A DNA stretch of 64,000 bases, taken from assembly GCA_021234155.1 (NCBI GenBank), contig JAJEKV010000010.1:16560275-16624274 (forward strand), in the 5' to 3' direction. The translations under genes and the position numbers were made by a program. The notes beneath the pieces were generated by a model that worked only from the letters and a program-made list of their open reading frames with translations, was not told the origin of the DNA and did not search any database. Below are positions 45,351-57,262 of the stretch, piece by piece; positions within the stretch are counted from its first letter, which is position 1; each line of letters begins with the position of its first letter. This DNA is from Isoetes taiwanensis. Its lineage: Eukaryota > Streptophyta > Lycopodiopsida > Isoetales > Isoetaceae.

Positions 45351-46208
45351 CCTAGAAATAATGAGAAGCAAAGCCCCGGAGATAGTACGAAGCTCTTCGT
45401 CGGCTATAAATAAACGAAGGACTCAATGTTTACCAATACCCGGTTAATTAAGAAGCTTTTGCCGGATGATTCTGCGATAAGCCAGGCTATAGGACTTCAT
45501 CGCGGGAATCTGAAGGCAGCACCATCAGCGATGCTGTATGTTCGCGGTAGGCGGTGGCGAAGCTTGATTTGCGAGACCATGATTAGGGGTAGAAATGCAT
45601 AAGTAAATAATTATAGTTCTGGAATGATGAGATCACCTTTGTGTTCTCTCTAGGGCGTAGTGTATTGTTGATCTTGACATGACCACGGTTGCTTGAAAAC
45701 ATTTAGTTGATAGGCGCATTCATCTAGAGCTATAATGGGAACTCACCATTCCTTATGCGCAATAATTGCAAACCATAGACTTATGATAGGTCCCACTTAA
45801 TGAATAGGGTTTCTTTTACATTACTATAGAAGTGGTATACAAAACCTGGAATATATTTATATTATGTATATCTTGATATATTGACGTAATGCCGGGCCGT
45901 GTAGCGGGTTCATTGACCAGCCCATGTATATAGAGAAGTTCTTTGATGGCACAACTTCTTCGGTTCATTTTATTACACGTGCATTGTTTTCTTTGTCCTT
46001 TGTGATGTTTCAAATTGGACTTAGGATGTGGCACGATGATAACTGCAGTAGAAATGCGGTGCTTAAACTACGATATATTCAAACTTCAATGTACTCTCTT
46101 GTCCAAAATAAGGGAATTATCTTCACTTTCTTAAGTATATACCATTTGATTTCTTAGGTTAGCGTCACGGTTAACTAACCCCAATCTTGAGGGGCCGACA
46201 TTATTTCT
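45351..46208 (+). other. Region between integrase and polypurine tract
   Basis: About 860 bases contain no clear coding motif. Any chromodomain would lie at the left end, but I could not read one. Confidence 0.4.
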
Positions 46209-46219
46209 GGGGAAGGAGA
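46209..46219 (+). other. Polypurine tract
   Basis: GGGGAAGGAGA lies directly before the 3' LTR, the usual place for the plus-strand primer. Confidence 0.75.
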
Positions 46220-47744
46220 TGTGGCGTTCCATGTATTTATCACGGGATGCATTATAAATATATTGACCGCGTTCACTAGTAAAGAATAATGCATACCATG
46301 GGGTATTTTAACCTAAGGGGTGACACAAAAGGATTGGTATTGTATGCTAAATTAATCATTAAGAATATTGTCCAATTAACTTAATTAAGCTAGTGAATAT
46401 TTAGGAAAGCGCCACACGGTAACCCCGATTGGCCAGCATAGGATGCTAATTTGGGAATCATCTAACTTGACCCTGACCCCCAAATTAGAGCCCGGGGAGG
46501 AAGAAGGCGACTCTTGGCCAAATTCAGCGGCCGCCCAGCTTTGGCGGTGTCCCATTCAGCGTCAGTTCTTGGCACATGGGGAGGTCCAAGGAAGATGGAG
46601 TTGCAAACGATAATGAATCTAGCGAGGAACTTCGGTGGGTGGTTGAGTATATAGCTTGATGTTTCTGGAAGTATGTTGGGCGCGGTGTTTGTTCTTACGT
46701 TTATCTCACGTGCTTTACAGCTAGGAACTAACCCTTGATTGCAAAAAGGTGAGTTCTCTTTATCTCGATGCAGTCTTACTCTTAAGGATGGATTGATAGT
46801 TCTTTGCATAGTATTACTCTTGAAATAAGGGGTAAGGAGGTAGGAACCTACGAGCCATGTTTGAGTAGTATGCTCCTAGGTAGATCCACAGTATTTCCCA
46901 TTAGTTGCGGCAGTAATGCAGGGGAGACTGCAGTGCGTAGATGTATGGGAATGGCAGCACAGAGAAGGGCCAGTGGTGGTGAAGTGGGGGTGGGGTCTTG
47001 CACGAACATAAGGCTCACGGGAACTCCTAGGTGGAGGCTAGGCGTGCTTGGGTCAGTAGAGGGCGGTATGAATTACGACACTCACAGTGCTTGGTGACGT
47101 TATGAGCACCACCGCACTAGTAGGTGGGAGTAGCGAGTAAGTAGATGCGGATGTGGTCGGCCCGTGCATTGCGTATTCTCTACTCACCCATGGAACCATG
47201 CGTCACGGAAGGGTTACTTCACGACGCCTCGTCGGTTAGGGCTTCGCGAACCTGAGGCGGGGCTGCGGTGACCTGATGCATCTGGGAAGGCCTTAGTGAT
47301 GCCATAGCGGCTACGACTCATCACCAAAGTGTGCGCAGAGGCGGATGGAGTGGACAACCCTAGCCGCGTTACATGCCGATAGCACGCCCGGAGTTTTACC
47401 TGCATGCGGTGATCTCTTGAGGCCGGCCCGTCGAGTCCATCCTCACGAAATCCGAGCGGGGGTAGAACACGGGGTTGGGGTGTTTTCCTTGAGATTAGAT
47501 GTATATTGCTACTTGGGTGGTATTTGGATGGATGTACCTGCCATTGGTGATTCAATTATCTATGATGATCTTTGTGTGCTATGTATTCAAGCTTGAGCAG
47601 AGTCCCGAGACACCCTCAGGTGTCCTTCACTTTCGGGGCATCTCTCTGGATGGCCGGAAGGTTAGGCCAGGAGGAGCCCTGTCATGGGGTTTATGGAATC
47701 ATTTCAATAATATACGGTGTGATATGTATATTAGGGGAATCACA
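46220..47744 (+). repeat. 3' LTR
   Basis: It starts TGTGGCGTTCCATG, has TATAAATA at nucleotides 34-41, and ends AATCACA. It is collinear with the 5' LTR but differs by many one- to five-base indels. Confidence 0.85.
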
Positions 47745-50700
47745 GATGGTATATAGTTTACACACTATTAATCAAGCCATCTATTCAAGGAGAGTATATG
47801 CCTCTGCACATTAATATAATATATTTTAAGTGCTTTTAGCCGACAAAACTTCTAGAAGCAATTTCAACAAAATAATTTGAATTATGGTGTACTTCTATAA
47901 GCAACTACAACTGCTTGCTAACTTTGTATTTAATGACTTGATCTACATAAATTGTGCACAACTGATCTATACAGAGAAGTAGAAAAGTGAAGAGAAGAGA
48001 GAAGATCCTAAAGAGCCCTCCACAAAAGAAATAATGAAGATGAAAGCAGCATGCAAGAGCGAGTAGCTAACCAAGCTTCACTTTTTTATAAAAGCGAAAA
48101 TGGTTTGTCCAAGTCACAAAAGTAAAGAAGAACCTTTTGAGATTTGTGCAACGTGTCTGACCGGATGAATCACCTGATTGACTGAATATTAGTAAAATCG
48201 TGAGTTTCGAATGTGAAGAAAACTAAATATAAACATTCCTCCCCTTGTCAAAATAGAGCGTTAAACAAAAAAGAGGTTCCAAAAATGTGTAGATGAAGTC
48301 TCCATTCATCTTGCTGTTAGTTGTACTTGAGAACAATATTGCATGATGCTTACTACAAACTGAATAACATACATTTGGATGGGCGCCTACAGAAAAACGA
48401 ATTGGTTATCTTGATGCACGACTGGCTTAGAACATATAAGTTTTATTACCTGACTTGGGATAAGGGCACATGCACTAGCGCAATCACAGGCAACCTAAAA
48501 CTTTGCATACTTTATAGAATCAGAAAATGTGTTGTAAATGGATGTTCTCATGTATTTGCCGTGATGTGTATGAAATAAAGAAATGAGTTGCAAACAAATG
48601 TTCTCACGTATCAGCATTGATCTGCACCATAGCGTAGACTGGTAGAATATGTTTAAAAGGACCTTTTGCCACAAAATAACATGTATGGGCTACTGCACTG
48701 CTATGATTAATTTGCAGTAAATGTGTGTTTGCAGTCATTGGCGCACAACATCAATGAGTTCAAGGTAAATTGAGCCAATCGCAATATTCGTTCACGATTT
48801 TATTAGCACACGAATTCAAAGTAATATGAGCCAACTGTGACATTTTTTCATGAACCTACTACCCAGACATGAAGCAAACTATGTCGTTTGGCACCATTTA
48901 ACTAAACTCAACCTTGGATTTGACCATTGAGTATATTCAATCATCCATAAATGTTGTACTAATACTGTAATGCTCAAGGAAATCCAATAAAAAGACAGCA
49001 AAAAGAGAACTACATTGACAAACAGGAAGTAGAAATTTGCATTGCAAGGGGTAAATGTGGAAAAGAGGAGTATGGTCCCACACGCAAACCATAGGGGGCA
49101 GAAAAAAGAAAAACAATGGAAGAAAGGAGGAGTTACCTTGGAAGTTTATATGCTGAAGTCATCAGGAAAAGACAGAATGTTGGAGCATTGCCACTGAGAA
49201 AGCTGGAATTTGCAATAGAGATTTGATGACATAGATTATATATACTGATGAAGTTGCTCGCTTGGATTGTGCTTGTTCAATGGAATAAAGAGTTACTTGG
49301 GTCTGATGCTGCCTTTGCTTAATTCTATGTAAACCGAGCAAGAGAACATGACCTTCTTTTGTTTTAATTTTCTAACTGTCACGCTCATCAGCTCTATGAG
49401 GTTTGTTAGGCGTCAACCTGTTATGAAAACCAAGGCACCTTTAGCAAGCCAAATGGTAAGGCAAATTCAAACGGGCCACCAGAAAGCTAGTTCGATAGAA
49501 ATTGCATATATAGCTCAACAATGTTATAGCTGTTATTGATAGCAGAAAAATCGCAAGAGAACTAGATACAGAGTAAAACATATTGCAAATAAGCACAATG
49601 TAAAAATAGAAAAATTCATACCTCACATATGTGGAGGCAGAGATAGATCTAGCTTGGTAATCCATTAACTATACTTTATGGTATGAAATGTAACTGATAT
49701 TCTAATAATTCCAGCAATTCTACAAAGGATGAGATGAAGGATCTAAAATAAAGAAGAGATGATTGGTGGGAATTTTTTTGGAGCTAGTTACCCCAATGTG
49801 ACTATGGCACTGTAAAGATTCATATGTCAGTTCATCCTCAAAGATCTTAATGAATGGTACCATTAACGGATTGTGTTGTATGCAAGCAAACAAAAATATA
49901 ACTTGCCATTTCTCACCTCCTTGACTAGAATCTTCAATGAAAAAAGGTGAAGCCACAAAATTGTCAGAATATTGGATCTGCATTCTTGCTCACTTAATGC
50001 GAAAGTGGTTCGAAGTTACAAAACTGTCAGTATAGTAGATTTTCATTCTTGCTCATTTAGCTACAATGGTCTTCCAATGGAGTGCATATGCACCATCAAA
50101 AGGAAAGTTGTGCAAAGGCTGCTTTTCTTCCAGCCAAATAATTGTCAATATGCAAAGATATGGTATTTTGCAAAGTATGTCTTCCTGAGGGCTGCAATAT
50201 TGTTTTGTGATTATGGTCATGTGGCACAATGTTTCAGATCTCAAGCAGCAGCTGCAATCTTTGCTGCAGGATGAAACATTTAGGTGAGCGTTGGCATGAA
50301 CTTCTCCCCTCATCCCAGATCACGTGTAGTTCTGCCCTTACACCCAAGTCAAGGGTTCCTTCTTAGCAAAATGCATGGATGGTTATGGGTCTAGTCTTTG
50401 ATGTTCATTAAGGCTATAAAACGTCAATGTTTTACAGGCAAGGTACAAATGTCTTCAAAGAATGTGAATAGAGTGCATTATCTACGACCACCCTCCCCGT
50501 GGTTGATATGCGTAGTCCATCCTTGAAATGGAGGCTACGATGATCACCCGTGAGGAGAAACACCTAATCTTGATATTAACGAGAGGCATGTCCACAGAAA
50601 CAGTATATGGCTTACTTTGAAGACACAATATTCCATTACGATTTGTCGCAGAAATTCTTGAAAGGATTCACCTACCGCCGAAGAAATTATTGAATCAGTA

Positions 50701-50880
50701 CGTCAACTTTCCAACCATAACGAACCTCCGGGGAGGATATGGTCTCTTAGAATAGAATGCTTTCACTTTATTTGCTACAGGGAAAATGACATCTAGGATT
50801 TGAACTATTTCACTAAATGTCAGAGCAAAATTTTGTTTTATGTAATATGATGTTGCTCTTATGCACAGCTGTGTCAGTTT
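47745..50880. other. Spacer with no recognised gene
   Basis: AT-rich sequence with short frames only. A 63-base unit with TGTCAG...ATTCTTGCTCA is tandemly duplicated at about 49949-50075. Confidence 0.45.
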
Positions 50881-50899
50881 GATTTTGCACCAGAATATA

Positions 50900-53060
50900 G
50901 ATGTTATGTCTACGTTTATCGAGGCAGCAACCGAACTTAACCTCCTTGATAGCTTCGTTCTGAGAAGCTATAGAGATGGAGTGTATTTTAGTTGCCCGGG
51001 TGAATATCCAAATATCTCTGTGTTTGTTATAAAGAATTGAATAGGAAACTTGAGACGAGAAAGTTAATTGAGACGAGGACTGTACATGCTGCAGTTCTGG
51101 AGCATGGATTAGAAAAAAATGGTTTGTTGGCACAAGTTTGGTTTACATATATGTTAAGTGTGGTATGCTAGAAGAGGCAAAGGAGGCTTTTTGAAGATCG
51201 TCCAGGGACATCATTACTTGAAGATGCTTATTGGAGGATATATTGAGAAATGATTTGGGTTGGGATTTGTCCCCATCTTGGAAGCGGAGCCCGCAATGCC
51301 CCCATCGCACTCATCTACCCATAGTAGAAACCATTACCTCTATCCACTTATAGAGTGCACACCTAATCTCGATTGAAACCCGGGGAAGATGGGTTGGGGA
51401 GAAGCGTGTCAAGAGGGGCTTTGTCAACGTATTTACCCGGGTTCGAGCTGTGGAAGGCGAATGCCCGCGCTTGCCGAGTTGTCCAGGCATATGATGACAT
51501 TCCGGACAAGCTAAGGTACGAGCTGGTCTAAATCATGCCCATGAGAATCGCGGTACGAGCACGTCGCGAGTTGAGCTTGCATTCAAGAAGTCATGGATCA
51601 TAGAGATGGAAGCTGGGACCTGGGCACCCGATACATGTATATCTTTGTCTATGTATGTATTTGTATTTGTTACATTTGACACCAAACCTATTCACGTCAC
51701 GATTTTCCCCAAACAACCCCTTTAGAGCTGAGGAGGGGGTTTTGCTGAATGATTGGCAATAAACTGCACTCTGCACGGGTCGTAGGTAATTGGATTATCA
51801 TGAATGATAAAACTCTATTCTATTCACTATTCTATTCTAATGTGGAGTCAAAGATGTATAGCAATTAGAAGGCGTGGTAAGACACAATAAAACGAATTAA
51901 AGGGTGAGAAATACATATTATGATGGAGATATAAAGAGTTTTGTCCGTGTAGGTTTAGCTTCATCTTAGGTAATGCAAATATGAATGTGGTCCATTAGAT
52001 GAAATACCATGTAAAGTGTTTGATAAGCTACCAATCAGAAATGTTGTCTATTTCATTGCGGTATATGTGAGCAGGGATGAGATATGATGCACTAAATTGT
52101 TGAGATGGGAATGTGAGCATGGCTCAATACATCTGAACTTCTCCATGGTTGAGGCTTGTGCCAGGTGACATCATATAGACATGGGCTAAGAACTTTATAT
52201 GGAACTTATATAAAGACGTTTTGAACAAATTGAATTTGTTGCTAATTGTAAAAGCACGTGATCTATGATAAACTATAAATTTCGGAGATTGTGTCTTGGA
52301 ATATACTTATTACAGTATATTCTAAAATTGGAGAGAACTTGAAAGTCGTTGAGTGCTTTGAATAGATGCAACTAAAAGGTATAACTTGGGATGCTACCAC
52401 ATTTGCTTGCGTTGTATATGTTGTAGCAACCTTGTGTTTCTGTGGAAAGACCAAGAAATATACATTGAGATATCAAGAGGAGGACTAGAGAAGGATCTCA
52501 TTGTGGGCAATGCACTAAATGACATATATATATAAAATGATGTGCATTAACTGAGGCCCGATTGATTTTCAATAAACTTCCATTTTGAGATGTCATGTCT
52601 TCGATTGCAATGATAAGAGAACATCGAACCATGAGTGTGACATGGCCTTGGATTGCTTTGAGATTTTACAAGAGCAGAATGTAGAAGCTGATGCCATTAC
52701 ATTCATATGTTTTCGCTCGATTGTTAAAAGAAGGCCAGGGATGCTTTAAGATGATGGACAACCAATATGGGATTACTCCAACAGGCGATCACTATAATTG
52801 CATAGTTGATCTTCTTGCAGTCAGGATACTTACATGAAGCAACCAACTTGCTTGAAACTACACAGTGTTCATTGTCTAAAGAGACATGGATTGCTTTGCT
52901 TAGTGCATGCAAAATTTTTGAGAGAGGAAAATCCAGGACACAGATGTTTTGAGTAACTGCACCAGCAAAATCCAGAACATGCTACTTTGTATGTGCTTAT
53001 TATGACAAGCATTATGCACTGGGCGAGGAATACATGTTGTTGCGCAGTCAGGATATAAAG
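50900..53060 (+). pseudogene. PPR pseudogene, copy A, interrupted by a retroposon
   Basis: PPR coding remnants occur in order on the plus strand. TRTVHAAVLEHGLEKN and VKCGMLEEAKEA (51070-51190) are followed, after the retroposon insertion, by FDKLPIRNVVYF (about 52022), LKVVECFE, MQLKGI and TFAC (52345-52410), then ALDCFEILQEQNVEADAITF (about 52650-52705), YGITPTGDHYNCIVDLL (about 52765-52815) and E-motif-like ETWIALL. Many stops and frame changes make it dead. The motif style with longer P/L units and an E-type end differs from the 31-residue array at 2989-4902, so it comes from another PPR gene. Confidence 0.75.
51250..51843 (+). mobile_element. Hairpin-tailed retroposon, copy 5, inserted in a PPR pseudogene
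   Basis: It aligns with 56686-57262 through CATCTACCCAT, GTGCAC, ATTGAAACCCGGGG and ATGGGTTGG near the head. At the 3' end it has TTTTCCCC, a hairpin (AACCCCTTT...AGGGGGTTTT, about 51714-51742), GATAAAAC and a tail of CTATT units (51813-51839). GGTTCGAGCT at 51441-51450 resembles a polymerase III B box. The PPR remnant resumes after the tail. The left end is approximate. Confidence 0.65.
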
Positions 53061-53229
53061 ATCTTTTTTTTTTTGAAGAATTGTGTCATCAATATATTAA
53101 AAGAATGGTAATGTTACAAAGCAAGTGAGTGAAGGAGGACGTCTCAAAGAGACAAATGATACCGGCACTCCACAAATAAAACTTCATAGAAAATCAGAAC
53201 TCTATCATGGTACAAACCCATTAACATAA

Positions 53230-53400
53230 GAAATTCTTTGTCGAAGAATGTTTGGTTGACATGCTGATGTGGTTCATTTATAGAAGTACGGTGGGTGTTT
53301 GATAAGCTGCCAATGAGGAATGTTGTCTTTTGGACTACACTGATTAGGGCATATGCAGAACCTGGGAACGTCAGGATGTAAGAATTTGTGTTAAAGAGAG
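53230..53400 (+). pseudogene. PPR remnant between the two copies
   Basis: FDKLPMRNVVFWTTLIRAYA (about 53300-53360) is a typical PPR motif. It stands before the copy B segment and probably belongs to the same ancestral gene, with the hairpin MITE inserted between them. Confidence 0.65.
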
Positions 53401-53519
53401 GTAGATGACGCATGGTCTAAATCCTCATTACATTTCCCTGCTTCTTTAAAGGCTTGTGCATATTTATTTATAATATAGATATGGCAATAGATATGGGATG
53501 AGACGACATTGAATATATT

Positions 53520-53652
53520 AAAGTGACATTTGCATTCTCCGCCTTTTACCTGGCATAAACTACTTTGTGCCATTTGGGGAGCACAAACGTCATAAATGGC
53601 ACAAAAGTGATGTTTATGCTCGGTAAAAAGGCGGAGGATAAATGTCACTTTT
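53520..53652. mobile_element. Hairpin MITE inserted in the PPR pseudogene
   Basis: Bases from 53520 (AAAGTGACATTTGCATTCTC) pair with bases ending at 53652 (GGATAAATGTCACTTT). The arms contain CCGCCTTTTACC against GGTAAAAAGGCGG and AAGTGATG-like segments, about 55 bases each with a short loop. Just outside on the right, TTTTTGTAGTAG (53670-53681) resembles the end of a CACTA-type element, so the true right end may be there. Confidence 0.75.
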
Positions 53653-53827
53653 GAGCCATTTCTACCTATTTTTGTAGTAGTCCACATGGAACTCGTATAA
53701 AGATGTTCTAAACAAATTGAATATTTGTTGCTAATTGTTTAATTGACCTGTGAGTCGAATGTGGTTCATTTGTAGAGAAAAAAGTGGTCTTCGATAAACT
53801 GCACATTGAGGAGATAGTGTCCTGAAT

Positions 53828-54214
53828 ATGCTTATTATAGAATATTCTAAAATTGGAGGGAACTTGAAAGCCATTGAGTGCTTTGAACAGATGCAACTAA
53901 AAGGTATAGCACGAGATGCTATCACATTTGCTTGCATTGTAAAATGTTGTGGCAATCTTGTATTTTTAGACAAAGGCCAAAAACTACACATTGAGATATC
54001 AAGGGGAGGACTAGAGAAGGATCTCATTGTGGGCAATGCACTAATTGTCATGTATAGAAAATGTTTTGCATTAACTGGCTCAGAGGGTATTCTTCTATTA
54101 ATCCAAGATAAGTTTCGCTATAAAAGGTGGTATTCTTGTTTCATCTCGTGCTACAATGGCCTTCCTGATGGAATTGAAGCTTTGATTTTTCAATATACGA
54201 TTCTAAGGATATAA
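53828..54214 (+). pseudogene. PPR pseudogene, copy B
   Basis: A 128-residue open frame reads MLIIEYSKIGGNLKAIECFE, MQLKGIARDAITFACIV, and DLIVGNALIVMYRKC, which are consecutive PPR motifs. It is a partial copy: the motif array stops after MYRKC, and the remaining residues do not continue a PPR pattern. It duplicates the segment at 52270-52530. Confidence 0.75.
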
Positions 54215-54439
54215 ATCAAAATGGAGCAAGCTTACCATTTGAACAAGCTTAGAAAGGACTCCAAAATTCTTTGATAATGCAGGTTAGAAAAGGATGCTTA
54301 TTCACATTTTTTAACGTACAACCTTACATCCTTAGCAACCTACATGAAGAAGCAAAAAACTCGGCCGTAACACTAGTGTAAGATACAATAATTGCAACAA
54401 AAGAGCATGAATTAGAAAGCAAAAGCCATAAAGGAGAAG

Positions 54440-54651
54440 CTCAAAACCTACTTCGCTGCCCTCATCGAGCACCCGAACATATCTCGGGGGCTTTTTCTGC
54501 CTTTTCTCATTTAGGCGTTGTAGAGTATCCATCAGAAGTCCCATACCTCCGATGAAAACTGGGTCGTAAACTCTAGGGCGAGCGTAAGAAAAAGAAAGGA
54601 GGTGGAAGTTACTGCGGAAATGCAGAATGAAAGGGCATCTACAAGTGAGTC
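54440..54651 (-). CDS. Probable first exon of an unidentified organelle-targeted protein
   Basis: From an ATG near 54651 the minus strand encodes an Arg-rich leader (MRRLTCRCPFILHFRSNF) without acidic residues, typical of an organelle-targeting peptide. It is followed by RPRVYDPVFIGGMGLLMDTL, QRLNEKRQKKPPRYVR and VLDEGSEV, after which GTAGGT could be a splice donor (about 54452). The composition after the leader looks like real coding sequence. I do not recognise the protein. Further exons at lower coordinates were not found, as the neighbouring sequence is PPR debris. It may be a fragment or have a long intron. Confidence 0.4.
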
Positions 54652-54979
54652 GACGCATTCTCCGTGATCTCACACCTCAATTTTCAAAGCTTTTTTTAAT
54701 TTTCCTGATCATCGATCCATAAAAAAGAATATCCAACGGCAGAAAATACAGCCAACTCAGTTTTGGCAGAGGTGGAGGTGCTACGTGGAAACGCTAGAAT
54801 TGCAAGAAAGGTTGTAGACTTGGTTGGGCTGGTGTGCTAAAAGAAATTATTAAAACAAATTTGTAGCCCACAAAAAAAAAGAACATTGTATTTATTCTAG
54901 CAAAAATATCCTAAACAAGTCATGTTCTTGTGAAAATTTGCTTGTAATGAGCAGCATTTTGCCAATGAATAGCTACTGC

Positions 54980-55460
54980 AACAAAGTTAAAAGTCTTTTA
55001 TATTAGGTCCTTCCAATGCGAAAATTAAAAGTCTCCCTCCAATGAGATATGAATAAGTGCATCAAGAGTGTCATCAGCATCCAACTGGACATGTACCACA
55101 CTACATTGCCAAAGTTAAAGACTTTTATATAGGGTCCCTCCAATGCAAAAATTAAAAGTCTTCTATATTAGGTTCCTCCTATCATCCAAAGACATGTGAC
55201 GATACACCACGCTTGCCAAAGTTAAAGTCTTTTATATTCGGTTCCTCCAATGCGAACATTAAAAGTTTTCTCTATTAGGTCCCTCCAATGAGATACGAAT
55301 AAGTGCATCAAGAGTGTCGGCAGCATCCAACTGGACTGTGACCACACACCACACTACATTTGCTCGGTTGAGCCCTGACCCCAACCACTTTATATTGCAA
55401 GTCCATCAAGAGTGTCACCAGCAACTGAATCAGACCACACACCACAGGCCATTAATTCTA
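54980..55460. repeat. Diverged tandem repeat array
   Basis: About three units begin AAAGTTAAAGTCTTTTATAT (near 54983, 55113 and 55218). They share GGTCCCTCCAATG, GCGAAAATTAAAAGTC, AATAAGTGCATCAAGAGTGT and ACCACACTACATT. Unit length varies from about 100 to 230 bases. Confidence 0.75.
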
Positions 55461-56685
55461 TACCTCTATTGGGCCCCTAATCTCCCCACCCTCCACTTTA
55501 ATTAGATTCAGGATTTGACGCCCAAATCCCAAGCACTTTATATTGCATTTGATTTGAAAATGTGTGCAAAGTTAGAACAATATCTCATGTTACATCTTCA
55601 AGGTTTTCTCAAAAGCATCTTCTTGTGGATATCCTATAAATCAAATCATAAGGCTCATCACATTGTCTAGCTCTCCCAATTATATTGGAAATGCTTTTTA
55701 ACGAAATTTTGGTTTGAAAAAAAAAATTTAAGAATTCGAGAATTTTGTGCATGGTTTTATCTCTCGAACCATTATATAAACCACTATATAGAATATCTAT
55801 CCCAAATTTAGAAAAGGCAGAGACATTTTCTGAGTTCCTTGTCAGGGGCAGTGGCAGGGGATAGAGATGTGGATTTAGCGGGGAAGAGGTCAAGGTAAAC
55901 GCAGAGCGTAATCGTAATTCGAGATGGGAAGTATATGAAGGAGCTTATGCAATGGGGAACAAGCAGCAAGAAGGGCAAATACAGCCCAAGAGTCAACTGC
56001 TTCACTATACACAAGAAAACTTAATAGGGATATAGTGGTTAATCAACTGGAATAATGGTTTCTCAGGGACGCTAGGTCCACTTAGGCAGTCAGAAAAGAG
56101 GGCTTTCGGGACCATGCTGTGGTATTGGGAAGTATTGGGAAGGGTTTTTGTCCCGTATTTTGGGCATAGGCTTCATGGGCTAGCCTTGGGGAAAAAGGGA
56201 ATGTTATGCATGAATATGTCGACGTACTTGCCTTGTTATTCTTGGAACAAGAGCATGACGTGATTCACCAAAATAGTTCAAATTTTCTGATAAATCCAAT
56301 TTCTGCCTTAACATCGCTAATATTTCCAATCGTTTTAAAATACTGTAACTTTCAAATTAGAGCCCACATGTTTAAGAGGGTGGGTTTCTGAAGTTCATGG
56401 ATGAAAAATTTCAACCAGAAATCTAATCCTTCTAGAGAGCACCAACCAAAGCCTCGTTCCCCAGAGTTCAAGCAATTCGGATCAGAATCCTTAGTTTTAG
56501 AGCTTCTACAACCTCAAATCGAATGCTAATACCTTAAGCCTCGGCGTGGTTTCATTACTGATTATCTGGTTCATTTTGTTCTCATGGACTTCTTGTATCG
56601 CATTGGCCATCATCTAGCAACCTTTGACACATAACACTCATTATTATTACGCCTAGATTCCCCTAAAGTGTTTGTTTTCAGACAT
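55461..56685. other. Spacer with no recognised gene
   Basis: A 94-codon minus-strand frame (55893-55609) and a 61-codon plus-strand frame (56206-56391) show no known motif. Confidence 0.4.
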
Positions 56686-57262
56686 GATAGAATAGAATAG
56701 AATAGAATATGATTTTATCGTCCACGGAGACCAACTGGCCTATGGGACCCAAGTACAAAGAGAGAGCAGCATGCGTATTGCTACCAGGATTAAAAACCCC
56801 TCATCAAGGGTTTTCGGGAAAACCTTAGTAGTAATAAGGATGTCGACATACCGCACGCTATATACATAATCACGCACACCGGTTAACAATGTCGACAGGG
56901 GCATAATCGAACCGCCAGATCCATTACCCCGGAGGTATCGATCCCAACAAGCCTGGCTGTAGAGGTCGTATTCGCGAGCTCATGCAAGGCCCCGATGGGC
57001 ACATCCAATCGAAAGCATACCGGTGCCCGATATGCTGGTAATGCCGACAGTTCGAGGGCGTGACTTTCATTCTCAATGGCTCGCTGACGACTCCATTGCA
57101 TTCGCGGCTCACGCCGATCCCGCCAATCCATCTCCCCGGCCTCAATGCGAGGTAGTGCACCGTATGGAAGCAATCACCCCGCTGCTTTTCATGGGTAGAT
57201 GGCGCAGTAGTGGTGTGGGCCCCTCGTGAGCATGGGATTAACCTATCATAATTTGTCACCTG
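56686..57262 (-). mobile_element. Hairpin-tailed retroposon, copy 2 (best preserved)
   Basis: Read on the minus strand it runs from a GC-rich head (GAGGGGCCCACACC...CATCTACCCAT) to TTTTCCCG, a hairpin (AAAACCCTT...AGGGGTTTT, about 56793-56813), TGGGTCCCATAGG, GATAAAAT and a tail of TATTC units (56686-56711). A minus-strand frame of 148 codons covers much of it. The short block VVSEPLRMKVT resembles VVSRAPLRMNVT of copy 1, but this may merely reflect DNA homology. Confidence 0.7.

Larger units (their letters stand above)
35349..47744 (+). mobile_element. Ty3/gypsy LTR retrotransposon, 12.4 kb, strongly decayed
   Basis: Both LTRs, a primer-binding site, reverse transcriptase, integrase and polypurine tract are recognisable in the order LTR-PBS-(gag)-RT-IN-PPT-LTR. 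Reverse transcriptase ahead of integrase is the Ty3/gypsy order. Coding sequence is riddled with indels and no long frame survives. The LTRs share many blocks but differ by many small indels. I saw no convincing target-site duplication. The element cannot make its own proteins. Confidence 0.85.
52185..54070. repeat. Direct duplication of a PPR pseudogene segment
   Basis: 52185-52530 and 53688-54070 are clearly the same sequence with moderate divergence. Shared blocks include AAACAAATTGAAT, TTGAGTGCTTTGAA, GATGCAACTAAAAGGTATA and GAGGACTAGAGAAGGATCTC. The second copy has kept its frame better. Confidence 0.85.

Noticed and set aside
35349-47744. Target-site duplication around the gypsy element
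   Set aside because: The five bases on either side do not match (CGAAT versus GATGG), and shifting the ends gives only a four-base chance match.
51441-51450. GGTTCGAGCT as proof of a tRNA-derived SINE
   Set aside because: A B-box-like decamer alone, without a matching A box at the right distance and far from the 5' end, is weak evidence.
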